Assembly: GCA_002816715.1 (NCBI GenBank)
Contig: MUCJ01000052.1
Coordinates: 1-46,673 of the forward strand
DNA length: 46,673 nt
Source of the DNA: SAR202 cluster bacterium Casp-Chloro-G3
GTDB lineage: Bacteria; Chloroflexota; Dehalococcoidia; Lucifugimonadales; UBA3495
Direction: 5' to 3'
Shown here: in pieces, positions 9,221 to 16,056 of the stretch
How the letters are laid out: every line of letters starts with the position of its first letter
Position numbering within the stretch: position 1 is the stretch's first letter
The notes under the pieces: generated by a model
Seen by the model: the letters and a program-made list of their open reading frames with translations, nothing else
What the model was told of the DNA's origin: nothing
Database searches by the model: none
Program-made: the position numbers and the translations under genes

Positions 9221-10123
9221 ATGAAGTTTGGTGTGACTATACCCAACAACTGGGGAATAGAAGACCCGCAGCAGGTACTGGCCTTTGGCCCACTGGCTGA
9301 AGAACTGGGATACGACTCGGTCTGGGTGATGGATCACCTGTTCAACAATGGGTACATTCGGGAGCGGCTGGACGGCAAACCTTACTATAACCCGCTGGCG
9401 ACCCTCTCCTACCTGTCGGCCACCACCAAAAAGGTATTGCTGGGCACCTCGGTGCTGGTGCTGCCTTATCACAACCCCATTGAACTGGCGAAATACACCG
9501 CCACCCTCGACCAAATATCGGGAGGCAGGGTTACCCTCGGCGTCGGCGTAGGTGCCATGACCGAGGAGTTCAACGCGTTGGGCATTCCCATGAAACAGCG
9601 CGGTTCGCTGACTAACGAGTGCATTGCCATCATGAAGGAATTGTGGACCAACGAAGACCCCAGCTTCCACAGCCGACGTTGGAACTTCACTGACCTCAAG
9701 TTCTCGCCCAAGCCCGTCCAGAAGCCCCATATTCCCATCTGGGTAGGCGGGGCCAGCCCCGGGGCTCTGAAGCGGGCTGCCACCATGGGCGACGGTTGGC
9801 ATCCCTCCGGAGTCGCCGCCGAGAACTACAGCATCAGCCGCCGCGAGATTCAAGAGCTGGCCATGGCTGCTGGGCGAAACCCGGATTCGTTGACCTGGTC
9901 GGCACGAGTAGAAGTAGAGGCTCATGGCGCGCCCTCCAGCGACCGGGCCGCTGGTCGCGCCCGCATCTCAGGTGGCGACGTAAACCAGATGATTGCCGGA
10001 ATTGCCGCCTACCAGACCGCCGGGGTAGAGCACATTGTGCTGGCGTTGAACACCGGAGAGGTTCCGAGAATCACCGAGTTGATGGAGACCATCGCCCAGC
10101 GGGTGATTCCTGAGTTTCGTTAG
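9221..10123 (+). CDS. LLM-class F420/flavin-dependent oxidoreductase
   Basis: This is a TIM-barrel oxidoreductase of the bacterial luciferase-like superfamily. Telling segments are the start MKFGVTIPNNWG, YDSVWVMDHLF, LLGTSVLVLPYHNPIELAK, TLDQISGGRVTLGVGVG, and PHIPIWVGGASPGALKRAA followed by GDGWHPSG. These match the F420-dependent subgroup, but flavin mononucleotide cannot be excluded. At 300 residues it is full length. A strong GGGGAGGGG ribosome site precedes the ATG at 9221, and TATACT (9195-9200) could be the -10 of its own promoter. The substrate is unknown. A second paralogue lies at 23639-24592. Confidence 0.88.
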   Translation: MKFGVTIPNNWGIEDPQQVLAFGPLAEELGYDSVWVMDHLFNNGYIRERLDGKPYYNPLATLSYLSATTKKVLLGTSVLVLPYHNPIELAKYTATLDQISGGRVTLGVGVGAMTEEFNALGIPMKQRGSLTNECIAIMKELWTNEDPSFHSRRWNFTDLKFSPKPVQKPHIPIWVGGASPGALKRAATMGDGWHPSGVAAENYSISRREIQELAMAAGRNPDSLTWSARVEVEAHGAPSSDRAAGRARISGGDVNQMIAGIAAYQTAGVEHIVLALNTGEVPRITELMETIAQRVIPEFR

Positions 10124-10131
10124 TTTAGAAG

Positions 10132-11562
10132 TTAGACATCTTCCCGGTTCGGCGTTGCTTCACTGTTCGGCTTGCCCCGGTCGGCGACGAACTGCTGAAG
10201 GTCGGTCCAGTCGTGAAGCAGTCCCTGCATCTGCCCTTCGGCTACGTCACCCTGCCCATAGTGGACTTCTTGAAAACCGTCTACTATGTGGGCCACTGGC
10301 TCGGTCGGCAGAGTCCAGCCCAGCACATTCTGGTGCTCCTTGGGAGTCTGCTCCTCCCGCTTTGGGCGGCCAATATCCTGCGCCAGCAGCAGAAATCTAT
10401 GATACAACTCTCTTGGATCACGCGGTTCCGGCCGTCGTCGACTGTCGCCCCCGGCGGCCTGCACCAGATTATCCCACCAGCCGCCAATTATTGATGCTAA
10501 ATCCTTATTTGCCCGTTCCCAACTGAAGAGCGACTCCCTGGTCTCTTCCACCTCACCGGCGCTACGAAAATACCGGCGAAACCGAAACAGACGGAACAAG
10601 ATCCACCCAACGATGGCGGAAGCCAGCAAAAAAGCAGTCCACTTCAAGATAGCGATTAAAAGCACTGGCGGGCCACCCTGTTCGACTTCTTCCAGGCTCT
10701 CGTGAAACTGCTGAATTTGCCGCTGCGCCTCCTCCAAGCTGCTCAAGTCGCCACCGCCGAAGACGCTGGCCAACCAGTTGATGAACATCACCATGCCCGC
10801 GGCGATAAAGCCAAGTCCCAGCGCAATTGGTTTCAGTATCCACAATCCAATTTTGCCGGCAAACCCAAATATCGTCCGGGTTACATCGTCCAGGCCACCC
10901 AGGCCGAGCAGGCTGAACACCAGGCCCAGCAGCAATACCCCACCAACGGCAACCCCGATAGGAATAAACCAGTCCATGGACATTACTTGGGATTCACCCG
11001 ACTCAGAGGCGAAACGGGCCATCGACAAGCCCAGTAGTCCAACCCCAAAGAAAGCGAGAACTAAGAAACCGCTGACCACATCCTCAGAGGAAATAGCGTC
11101 CGCGATTACCCCTAGAAAAACCACTCCCAATCCCCATTGGAAGGTGCTCCTGATGGTATCCAGAGTCACCTCGTCCTGAGCCACCCGGCTGCCCCGCCAC
11201 CAGAGCAACATCAGGAACCCGAAACTCACCACCACGGTAGCCACCGTGTTCAGGTCGCCGTTAAGTATCACTCTGAAGGGAATCAATCCCGATCTGGTGA
11301 GCACATTTGACAGAATCACCAGTGATGCGACACTGGCCACCAGACCCAGTATCCCTTTCAAATTGAGGGAAAACCGGACAGTCTGGATGTACATGGAGAG
11401 AACAAATGACCACAGCAAGGCCAAGAATGCCAGGACAAAGGGCACATTTGCCTCTGGAAGCTGGATCACAGTGGTAACCACGCTGAAGATTAGATAAAAG
11501 ACGCAGGTCTCCAGAAACAGGGCGACGCCAATTAGAAAACTAGTCCGCCAAAACCTGCTCAT
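10132..11562 (-). CDS. Multi-pass membrane protein with DUF4129-like C-terminus
   Basis: The 476-residue protein begins with a long hydrophobic region of roughly eight or more membrane helices. After a juxtamembrane coiled segment (LEEAQRQIQQFHESLEE) and a further helix (AFLLASAIVGWILFRLF), it ends in a soluble domain with the pattern DPRELYHRFLLLAQ and TLPTEPVAHIVDGFQEVHYG. That tail resembles DUF4129, often found at the end of transglutaminase-like proteins, but no transglutaminase core is present here. It is the last gene of a minus-strand MoxR-DUF58 operon and overlaps the DUF58 gene by 23 bp. Such operons are thought to assemble or mature cell-surface complexes; the precise role is unknown. 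Confidence 0.7.
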   Translation of the reverse strand: MSRFWRTSFLIGVALFLETCVFYLIFSVVTTVIQLPEANVPFVLAFLALLWSFVLSMYIQTVRFSLNLKGILGLVASVASLVILSNVLTRSGLIPFRVILNGDLNTVATVVVSFGFLMLLWWRGSRVAQDEVTLDTIRSTFQWGLGVVFLGVIADAISSEDVVSGFLVLAFFGVGLLGLSMARFASESGESQVMSMDWFIPIGVAVGGVLLLGLVFSLLGLGGLDDVTRTIFGFAGKIGLWILKPIALGLGFIAAGMVMFINWLASVFGGGDLSSLEEAQRQIQQFHESLEEVEQGGPPVLLIAILKWTAFLLASAIVGWILFRLFRFRRYFRSAGEVEETRESLFSWERANKDLASIIGGWWDNLVQAAGGDSRRRPEPRDPRELYHRFLLLAQDIGRPKREEQTPKEHQNVLGWTLPTEPVAHIVDGFQEVHYGQGDVAEGQMQGLLHDWTDLQQFVADRGKPNSEATPNREDV

Positions 11563-12763
11563 CTCTCTCCAATTCCTCCAGCGCCCGGCCCATTATATGG
11601 ACCGTAACGTCTGGAATGGTGATTCTTGGCCCCCCGTCGCCCGCGTAAAACACAATCACCTGATAGCCTTTGCCCTTAATTGCAGCGATTTCCTCAATCA
11701 AAGCCGGTGTCATCAGGGCTGTAACCAGAGCTACGGTGGTGCCAGACCGAAAAGTGCTTCGTTGGGCGCGCAGAACTTCTGGCAGCGTAGCAACGGCGTA
11801 GGAACCGGCCAGGGCCAGCGACTCCAACACCGACCCAATTTGCGTATTTGAACTGCTGGCCGGGACATTGACCCATTTGCCGCTGAAGACCGCCACTGAG
11901 TTACTGACCAACCCAAAACTATAACTACGTTCGGCGCAGTACTTGGCTACCGAGGCCGCCGCTGTGACCGAGCGCTCAAACAGCCGCCGATTATTACCCT
12001 GCCAGGCAAATTCTCCGGTGGCTGCGTTCAGAGCGATCAATACGTTCAGTGACACCACCGGCTCAAAGACCTTGGTCTGCAATGCCGACCGCCGGGCGGT
12101 AGCCTTCCAGTCAACGTGCTTCATCGGATCGGTGGGATGATAATCCCGAAGGCTGAGGAACCGGCTGGGGTCTTGATACATTGTCCGCGAACCGTGCGCC
12201 TTGCCAAAGGGGTGTTCGGCAGGAAATATCAACTGCTGTAGCTCAACAACTCTGGGGTACACCAAAATATGCTCCAGTTCCGGCAGTCGAGCTTCAGCGG
12301 CGGTAAACCCAAAAATATCACCACTGCGCAAACGCACCGGCCCAATGCGATGATAGCCCCGAGCGTTGCAGCGCAGGCTGTACTTCCAGGAGACTTTTTG
12401 ATACGGCAACAATGATGTGGTGATTCGGTGTTCTTTAGAAGTGTCGGCGGCGGAGCCTCGCAGGCTGGCTCCCGGCAAATCCAGACCAGCCGGAAAGGTA
12501 TCCTGCATATCCACCCAGATCAGGGGAAGTATTTTCTCGTTGGTGAGGGTTACCGTGTATTCGACCACATCACCGATGAAGGCACGTCCTTGGGAGATGG
12601 TCCGGCTATGGCTCACATCCCGGAAGGCCTGACGATCCCAGAATTTGGTCAGCAACCAGACGATGATTACCAACGACCCGACGACAATCAACAACCCCTG
12701 ACTGGTCAGCAATCCGACCAGGACTACAATAGCGCTGACCAGGAGCCAGAGGTCGTTAAGCAT
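11540..12763 (-). CDS. DUF58 (vWA-like) membrane protein
   Basis: Two adjacent membrane helices open the 407-residue protein (LWLLVSAIVVLVGLL and LLIVVGSLVIIVWLL). The body carries the DUF58 hallmark DPMKHVDWKATARRSALQT followed by FEPVVSLNVLIALNA, the start of a von Willebrand A-like fold. It lies 14 bp downstream of the MoxR ATPase gene and overlaps the DUF4129-like gene. MoxR and DUF58 proteins are regularly paired, with the ATPase acting as a chaperone for the vWA-type partner, so a joint role at the membrane is likely. No enzymatic function is suggested. Confidence 0.88.
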   Translation of the reverse strand: MLNDLWLLVSAIVVLVGLLTSQGLLIVVGSLVIIVWLLTKFWDRQAFRDVSHSRTISQGRAFIGDVVEYTVTLTNEKILPLIWVDMQDTFPAGLDLPGASLRGSAADTSKEHRITTSLLPYQKVSWKYSLRCNARGYHRIGPVRLRSGDIFGFTAAEARLPELEHILVYPRVVELQQLIFPAEHPFGKAHGSRTMYQDPSRFLSLRDYHPTDPMKHVDWKATARRSALQTKVFEPVVSLNVLIALNAATGEFAWQGNNRRLFERSVTAAASVAKYCAERSYSFGLVSNSVAVFSGKWVNVPASSSNTQIGSVLESLALAGSYAVATLPEVLRAQRSTFRSGTTVALVTALMTPALIEEIAAIKGKGYQVIVFYAGDGGPRITIPDVTVHIMGRALEELERDEQVLAD

Positions 12764-12777
12764 ACTTACCCGGCAGG

Positions 12778-13731
12778 CTAAACGGGCACTTCTAACTGGT
12801 TGAGAATTTCACCAATTATGGAATCAGGGGTGCGCTCCCGCAGGCGGGCTTGGGAATGGAGAATCACCCGATGGGACAGGGTAAACGGGGCGAGGGCTTT
12901 GATTTCGTCGGGAGTTACATATCCGCGGCCTCGAATCGCCGACAGCGCCTGAGCGCACCGATAAAGGCCCATACTGGCGCGGGGACTGGCCCCCAACTCT
13001 ACTTCAGGATGTTTTCGCGTGGCCTGAACTATCCGAATCAAATAAGTGCGCAAGACCGGGTCAACGTATACCTTTTGCACCGCATTCTGAAACTCGACGA
13101 CTTCTTGTGCGCCAGAGACCGCCTTCAGGTCAGCCAGGGGGTCGGCCCCCTCAAACCGTACCAGCATCTCCTCTTCTTCGGCTTCGTTCGGGTAGCCCAG
13201 CCGAAGCCGAATCAGGAATCGGTCAAGCTGGGCTTCCGGCAATGGGAAAGTGCCTTCCAACTCAATGGGGTTTTGGGTGGCTATTACCATGAAGGGGGCT
13301 GGCAAGGGGAAGGTAGTTTCGTCAATGGTGACCTGATGCTCGGCCATCGCTTCCAGCAGCGCCGATTGGGTTCGCGGGGTCGCCCGGTTAATCTCGTCGG
13401 CCAGCACCACCTGAGCCATGATGGGACCCGCCCGAAATTCGAACTCGCTGCTCTTTTGATTATAGTAGTGAATTCCCGTGATATCGGAAGGCATCAAGTC
13501 AGGAGTGCATTGGATTCGCTTGAAAATACAGCCCAGGGAGCTGGCTAATGAGCGTGCCAGGGTTGTCTTGCCAATGCCGGGGACATCTTCAATTAGCACG
13601 TGACCGCCGCTGAAAACAGCGGCCAGCAACAGTTCGACCACGTCGTCTTTACCCACCAGCACCCGACCAATATTGGCCTTGATGGTGGCGGCGGCCTGCG
13701 CTACCCGTTCTATTCCATCAGAATTCTGCAA
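12778..13731 (-). CDS. MoxR-family AAA+ ATPase
   Basis: This 317-residue AAA+ ATPase has Walker A in EDVPGIGKTTLARS, Walker B in VVLADEINRA, sensor 1 in VIATQNPIE and an arginine-finger region in EAQLDRFLIR. MoxR ATPases act as chaperones for vWA/DUF58 partners, and the DUF58 gene follows 14 bp downstream. The start appears to be a TTG at 13731 (MQNSDGIERV), since the ATG close by is out of frame. It begins 18 bp after the nucleotidyltransferase gene, so the four minus-strand genes from 14454 to 10132 probably form one transcript. Confidence 0.93.
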   Translation of the reverse strand: MQNSDGIERVAQAAATIKANIGRVLVGKDDVVELLLAAVFSGGHVLIEDVPGIGKTTLARSLASSLGCIFKRIQCTPDLMPSDITGIHYYNQKSSEFEFRAGPIMAQVVLADEINRATPRTQSALLEAMAEHQVTIDETTFPLPAPFMVIATQNPIELEGTFPLPEAQLDRFLIRLRLGYPNEAEEEEMLVRFEGADPLADLKAVSGAQEVVEFQNAVQKVYVDPVLRTYLIRIVQATRKHPEVELGASPRASMGLYRCAQALSAIRGRGYVTPDEIKALAPFTLSHRVILHSQARLRERTPDSIIGEILNQLEVPV

Positions 13732-13749
13732 AATTCAGCCAGCGGCACG

Positions 13750-14454
13750 CTAAGCGGCGCCGCCCATATATTCCTCAGCTTCTCTAAGGTCTTTGAACGA
13801 GTCCACGCTACGCCAGAAGAACCTGGATTTCAGGGCGGAAATCTGGCCCGCCTGAGCCAATCTGGGGAAGGTCTCGACCTCGTGGTCGCCCAAATCAGGA
13901 AGCTCCGCCGCAATGCTCCGGTTAAACACGTAGATGCCCGCGTTAATCCAATAGGGCAACTCCACCTTCTCCCGGAAGCCGGTTACGCCATCACTGTCGT
14001 TGGTATCCACCAGCCCGTAAGGACTGATCATAGGTACCACCATAATAGTCGCCAGATGAGCCGGGTTGCTGGTCTTGCTTCTCTGGTAGGTTTCCAGCAC
14101 CGCTCCAGGAGGTTGCGCAGTGATGATGTCCCCGTTGAGCACCAGCACCGAGTCTTCATCCTCTGGCACTTGAGAGAACCCCTGTTTGATAGCGCCGCCG
14201 CGACCCAGCGGAGAGTCCTCTACGCTGTAATGGGCGCGGATACCAAAATCCGACCCGTCACCAAAATAGTCCTTGATAGTCTGCCAGCGGTAGCCAACCA
14301 GAAAAACCACATCAGTAACCCCCGCCGGTCTGAGCCACTCAATTTGATGCAACAGAATGGGCTTTTCGCGCACCGGCACCATCGGCTTGGGGATCGAATC
14401 GGTCAGGGGTCGGAGCCTTTCCCCCATTCCGCCGGCTAGAATCAGGGCGTACAT
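13750..14454 (-). CDS. NDP-sugar nucleotidyltransferase (GlmU/ManC-N-like)
   Basis: This 234-residue single-domain nucleotidyltransferase carries the signature LILAGGMGERLRPLTDSIPK with the catalytic lysine in PKPMVPV. The metal aspartate lies in VLVLNGDIITA. It is expected to couple a sugar 1-phosphate to an NTP; mannose 1-phosphate guanylyltransferase is a reasonable guess, since GDP-mannose would feed a PimA-like enzyme, but UTP- or dTTP-using relatives cannot be excluded. No left-handed beta-helix acyltransferase domain is attached. It leads the MoxR-DUF58 operon with an 18-bp gap, an association whose meaning is not obvious. Confidence 0.85.
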   Translation of the reverse strand: MYALILAGGMGERLRPLTDSIPKPMVPVREKPILLHQIEWLRPAGVTDVVFLVGYRWQTIKDYFGDGSDFGIRAHYSVEDSPLGRGGAIKQGFSQVPEDEDSVLVLNGDIITAQPPGAVLETYQRSKTSNPAHLATIMVVPMISPYGLVDTNDSDGVTGFREKVELPYWINAGIYVFNRSIAAELPDLGDHEVETFPRLAQAGQISALKSRFFWRSVDSFKDLREAEEYMGGAA

Positions 14455-14581
14455 GCGTTAGACCTTCCGCTAAATGTTCTTCGCCTACTGCCCCAGGCTG
14501 AAGCATACTATAACTGGCGGGAACATGGCGGTCAACGGCGCAAGGGTTGAGCCTCCAGGCAAACCTGAAGGGCCAAGTGGC

Positions 14582-14650
14582 TGCCCGGCCTGGGTTCGAA
14601 CCAGGGCCCACAGCTTCAAAGACTGCTGTGCTACCGCTACACCACCGGGC
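14582..14650 (-). tRNA. tRNA-Gln (anticodon TTG)
   Basis: Read on the minus strand, the cloverleaf folds fully. The acceptor is GCCCGGT/GCCGGGC with one G-U pair. The D stem is GTGT/GCAC. The anticodon stem GCAGT/GCTGT has loop CTTTGAA, so the anticodon is TTG. The T stem is CCTGG/CCAGG with loop TTCGAAC. The discriminator is A and no CCA is encoded after it. Confidence 0.93.
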
Positions 14651-14752
14651 ATTGTGGGGAACGAGACACCCTGAAGAATCTCGGGCATCTCAACGTACTA
14701 TTATTCTGACCGCCCGCCTTCACGCCGTCAAGGGGCACAAGCAAAGCTCCAA

Positions 14753-14761
14753 TGCTATAAT
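14753..14761 (+). promoter_or_regulatory. Extended -10 promoter before the nitrilase-family gene
   Basis: TGCTATAAT is an extended -10 element with a perfect hexamer. It lies about 75 bp before the ATG at 14837. No convincing -35 is seen. Confidence 0.5.
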
Positions 14762-14836
14762 TGCCCGACCTAGTTCTTTCAAGTAAGCGAATAACTCAGT
14801 CCACCGCAAGGTGTTAACCGACAGGATGTTCAGGTA

Positions 14837-15610
14837 ATGAGAAAGCTACGAATCTCTCTTCTGCACTTGGCCCCAGTTTTGGGTGACGTTGATGGCAACC
14901 GCAAGCTGGTAGAATCGGCCCTGGCCGTAGCTGCCGAGCAAGGCGCTGACTGGGTGGTCACCCCTGAGCTTTGTATCACCGGCTACCTGTTCGCAGACAA
15001 AATTGGGACGGACTGGATTCTGCCCCAGCCCGACCCCTGGATGAAAGATCTTTGCCAGCAGGTCAAGCAGTCGCCCATGACCGTGTTCCTGTCCCATCCG
15101 GATCGCAACCCCCAGACCCAGGAACTATACAATACAATATTTGTGATCGACCCCACCGGCACAATTATCGGTCAACACAGTAAGATCAAGACGCTGCGCG
15201 GGCCAGAAGCTTGGTCCAGTCCCGGCACCGAGTGTATCCCGGTCAACTGCAATGGGATCGATGTGGGAATACTGGTTTGTGCCGACAGCTACAAGAATGA
15301 TGTGCCCCAATTGTTGAAAGACCAGGGAGCAGACATTCTGGTTTCTCCCGCTTCATGGGGACCAGGCGGCTGCGGCCCGGACGGCGAGTGGGAACAACGC
15401 ACCCTGGACACCGGTCTGCCCATCATTGTCTGCAACCGTTCCGGAGTAGAGAGGGATGACCTGGACTTTCGTGAGGCTGAAAGTGTGGTAGCTCGAAACG
15501 GGGAGCGCCTGCTGACCGCTACATCAGCGAGTTCGGTAGTACTGACCTTCGACTGGGACTTGGACAACATGACCACCATGTCCCAAGATTTCGAGCGAAT
15601 CTATCTGTGA
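14837..15610 (+). CDS. Carbon-nitrogen hydrolase (nitrilase superfamily)
   Basis: This 257-residue enzyme of the nitrilase superfamily has the complete Glu-Lys-Cys triad. Glutamate is in TPELCITGY, lysine in HSKIKTLRGPEAW, and cysteine in VGILVCADSYKND. Members hydrolyse amides, nitriles or carbamoyl groups, or act as the glutaminase part of NAD synthetase. Substrate specificity cannot be set here; the cysteine context CADSYKN is not the usual CYDLRFP of omega-amidases. No partner synthetase domain is present. It stands alone, between tRNA-Gln and the convergent ruvX gene. Confidence 0.88.
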   Translation: MRKLRISLLHLAPVLGDVDGNRKLVESALAVAAEQGADWVVTPELCITGYLFADKIGTDWILPQPDPWMKDLCQQVKQSPMTVFLSHPDRNPQTQELYNTIFVIDPTGTIIGQHSKIKTLRGPEAWSSPGTECIPVNCNGIDVGILVCADSYKNDVPQLLKDQGADILVSPASWGPGGCGPDGEWEQRTLDTGLPIIVCNRSGVERDDLDFREAESVVARNGERLLTATSASSVVLTFDWDLDNMTTMSQDFERIYL

Positions 15611-15622
15611 TTGAGACAGCCG

Positions 15623-16027
15623 CTAACGGCTAACTTCGTCCAAAAACCGCTGTAGAATCAACACAGCTGCCGCTGAGTCCACCGCACCCCGATTCCGGGA
15701 CGGTTCATGTCCAGCTTCCTTCAGCAAGCCTTCCGCCTCAAAAGTAGTGAAAGTTTCATCAATCGTGAAGACCGGTATGCTAGTGCGTTTCCGCAGGGCG
15801 CGAATAAATCCCTGGGCCCGCTTCGCTTGTACCCCCACTTCGCCAGCCAGGGTATAGGGCAAGCCAACGACAATTCCTTCAATCTGCCGCTCCTCCGCCA
15901 TCTCCAGGACTCGCTCCAAGTCCTGCTTGAGCTTGACCCGGTTGAGGTGTCCCGCTGGTAGGACCAGTATGCTGACACCGTGACTTACCGACACACCAAT
16001 GCGACGTTCCCCCAAGTCCAAGCCCAT
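15623..16027 (-). CDS. ruvX: Putative Holliday junction resolvase RuvX (YqgF)
   Basis: This RNase H-fold protein of 134 residues belongs to the YqgF/RuvX family, implicated in pre-16S rRNA 5' processing and possibly junction resolution. It starts with GLDLGERRIGVSVS, where the first aspartate is catalytic. It continues with VVGLPYTLAGEVG, FTIDETFTTFEAEGLL (acidic site) and VDSAAAVLILQRFLDE (last catalytic aspartate). The start ATG at 16027 is 29 bp downstream of alaS, and alaS-ruvX pairing is a common bacterial arrangement, so the two are probably one operon. Confidence 0.95.
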   Translation of the reverse strand: MGLDLGERRIGVSVSHGVSILVLPAGHLNRVKLKQDLERVLEMAEERQIEGIVVGLPYTLAGEVGVQAKRAQGFIRALRKRTSIPVFTIDETFTTFEAEGLLKEAGHEPSRNRGAVDSAAAVLILQRFLDEVSR

Positions 16028-16056
16028 CAGGCGCTTGGCATGTCGATCAAAGCGAT

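Noticed and set aside
12850-13548. Long open frame antisense to the MoxR gene
   Set aside because: The MoxR frame has every catalytic motif. The antisense product has none.
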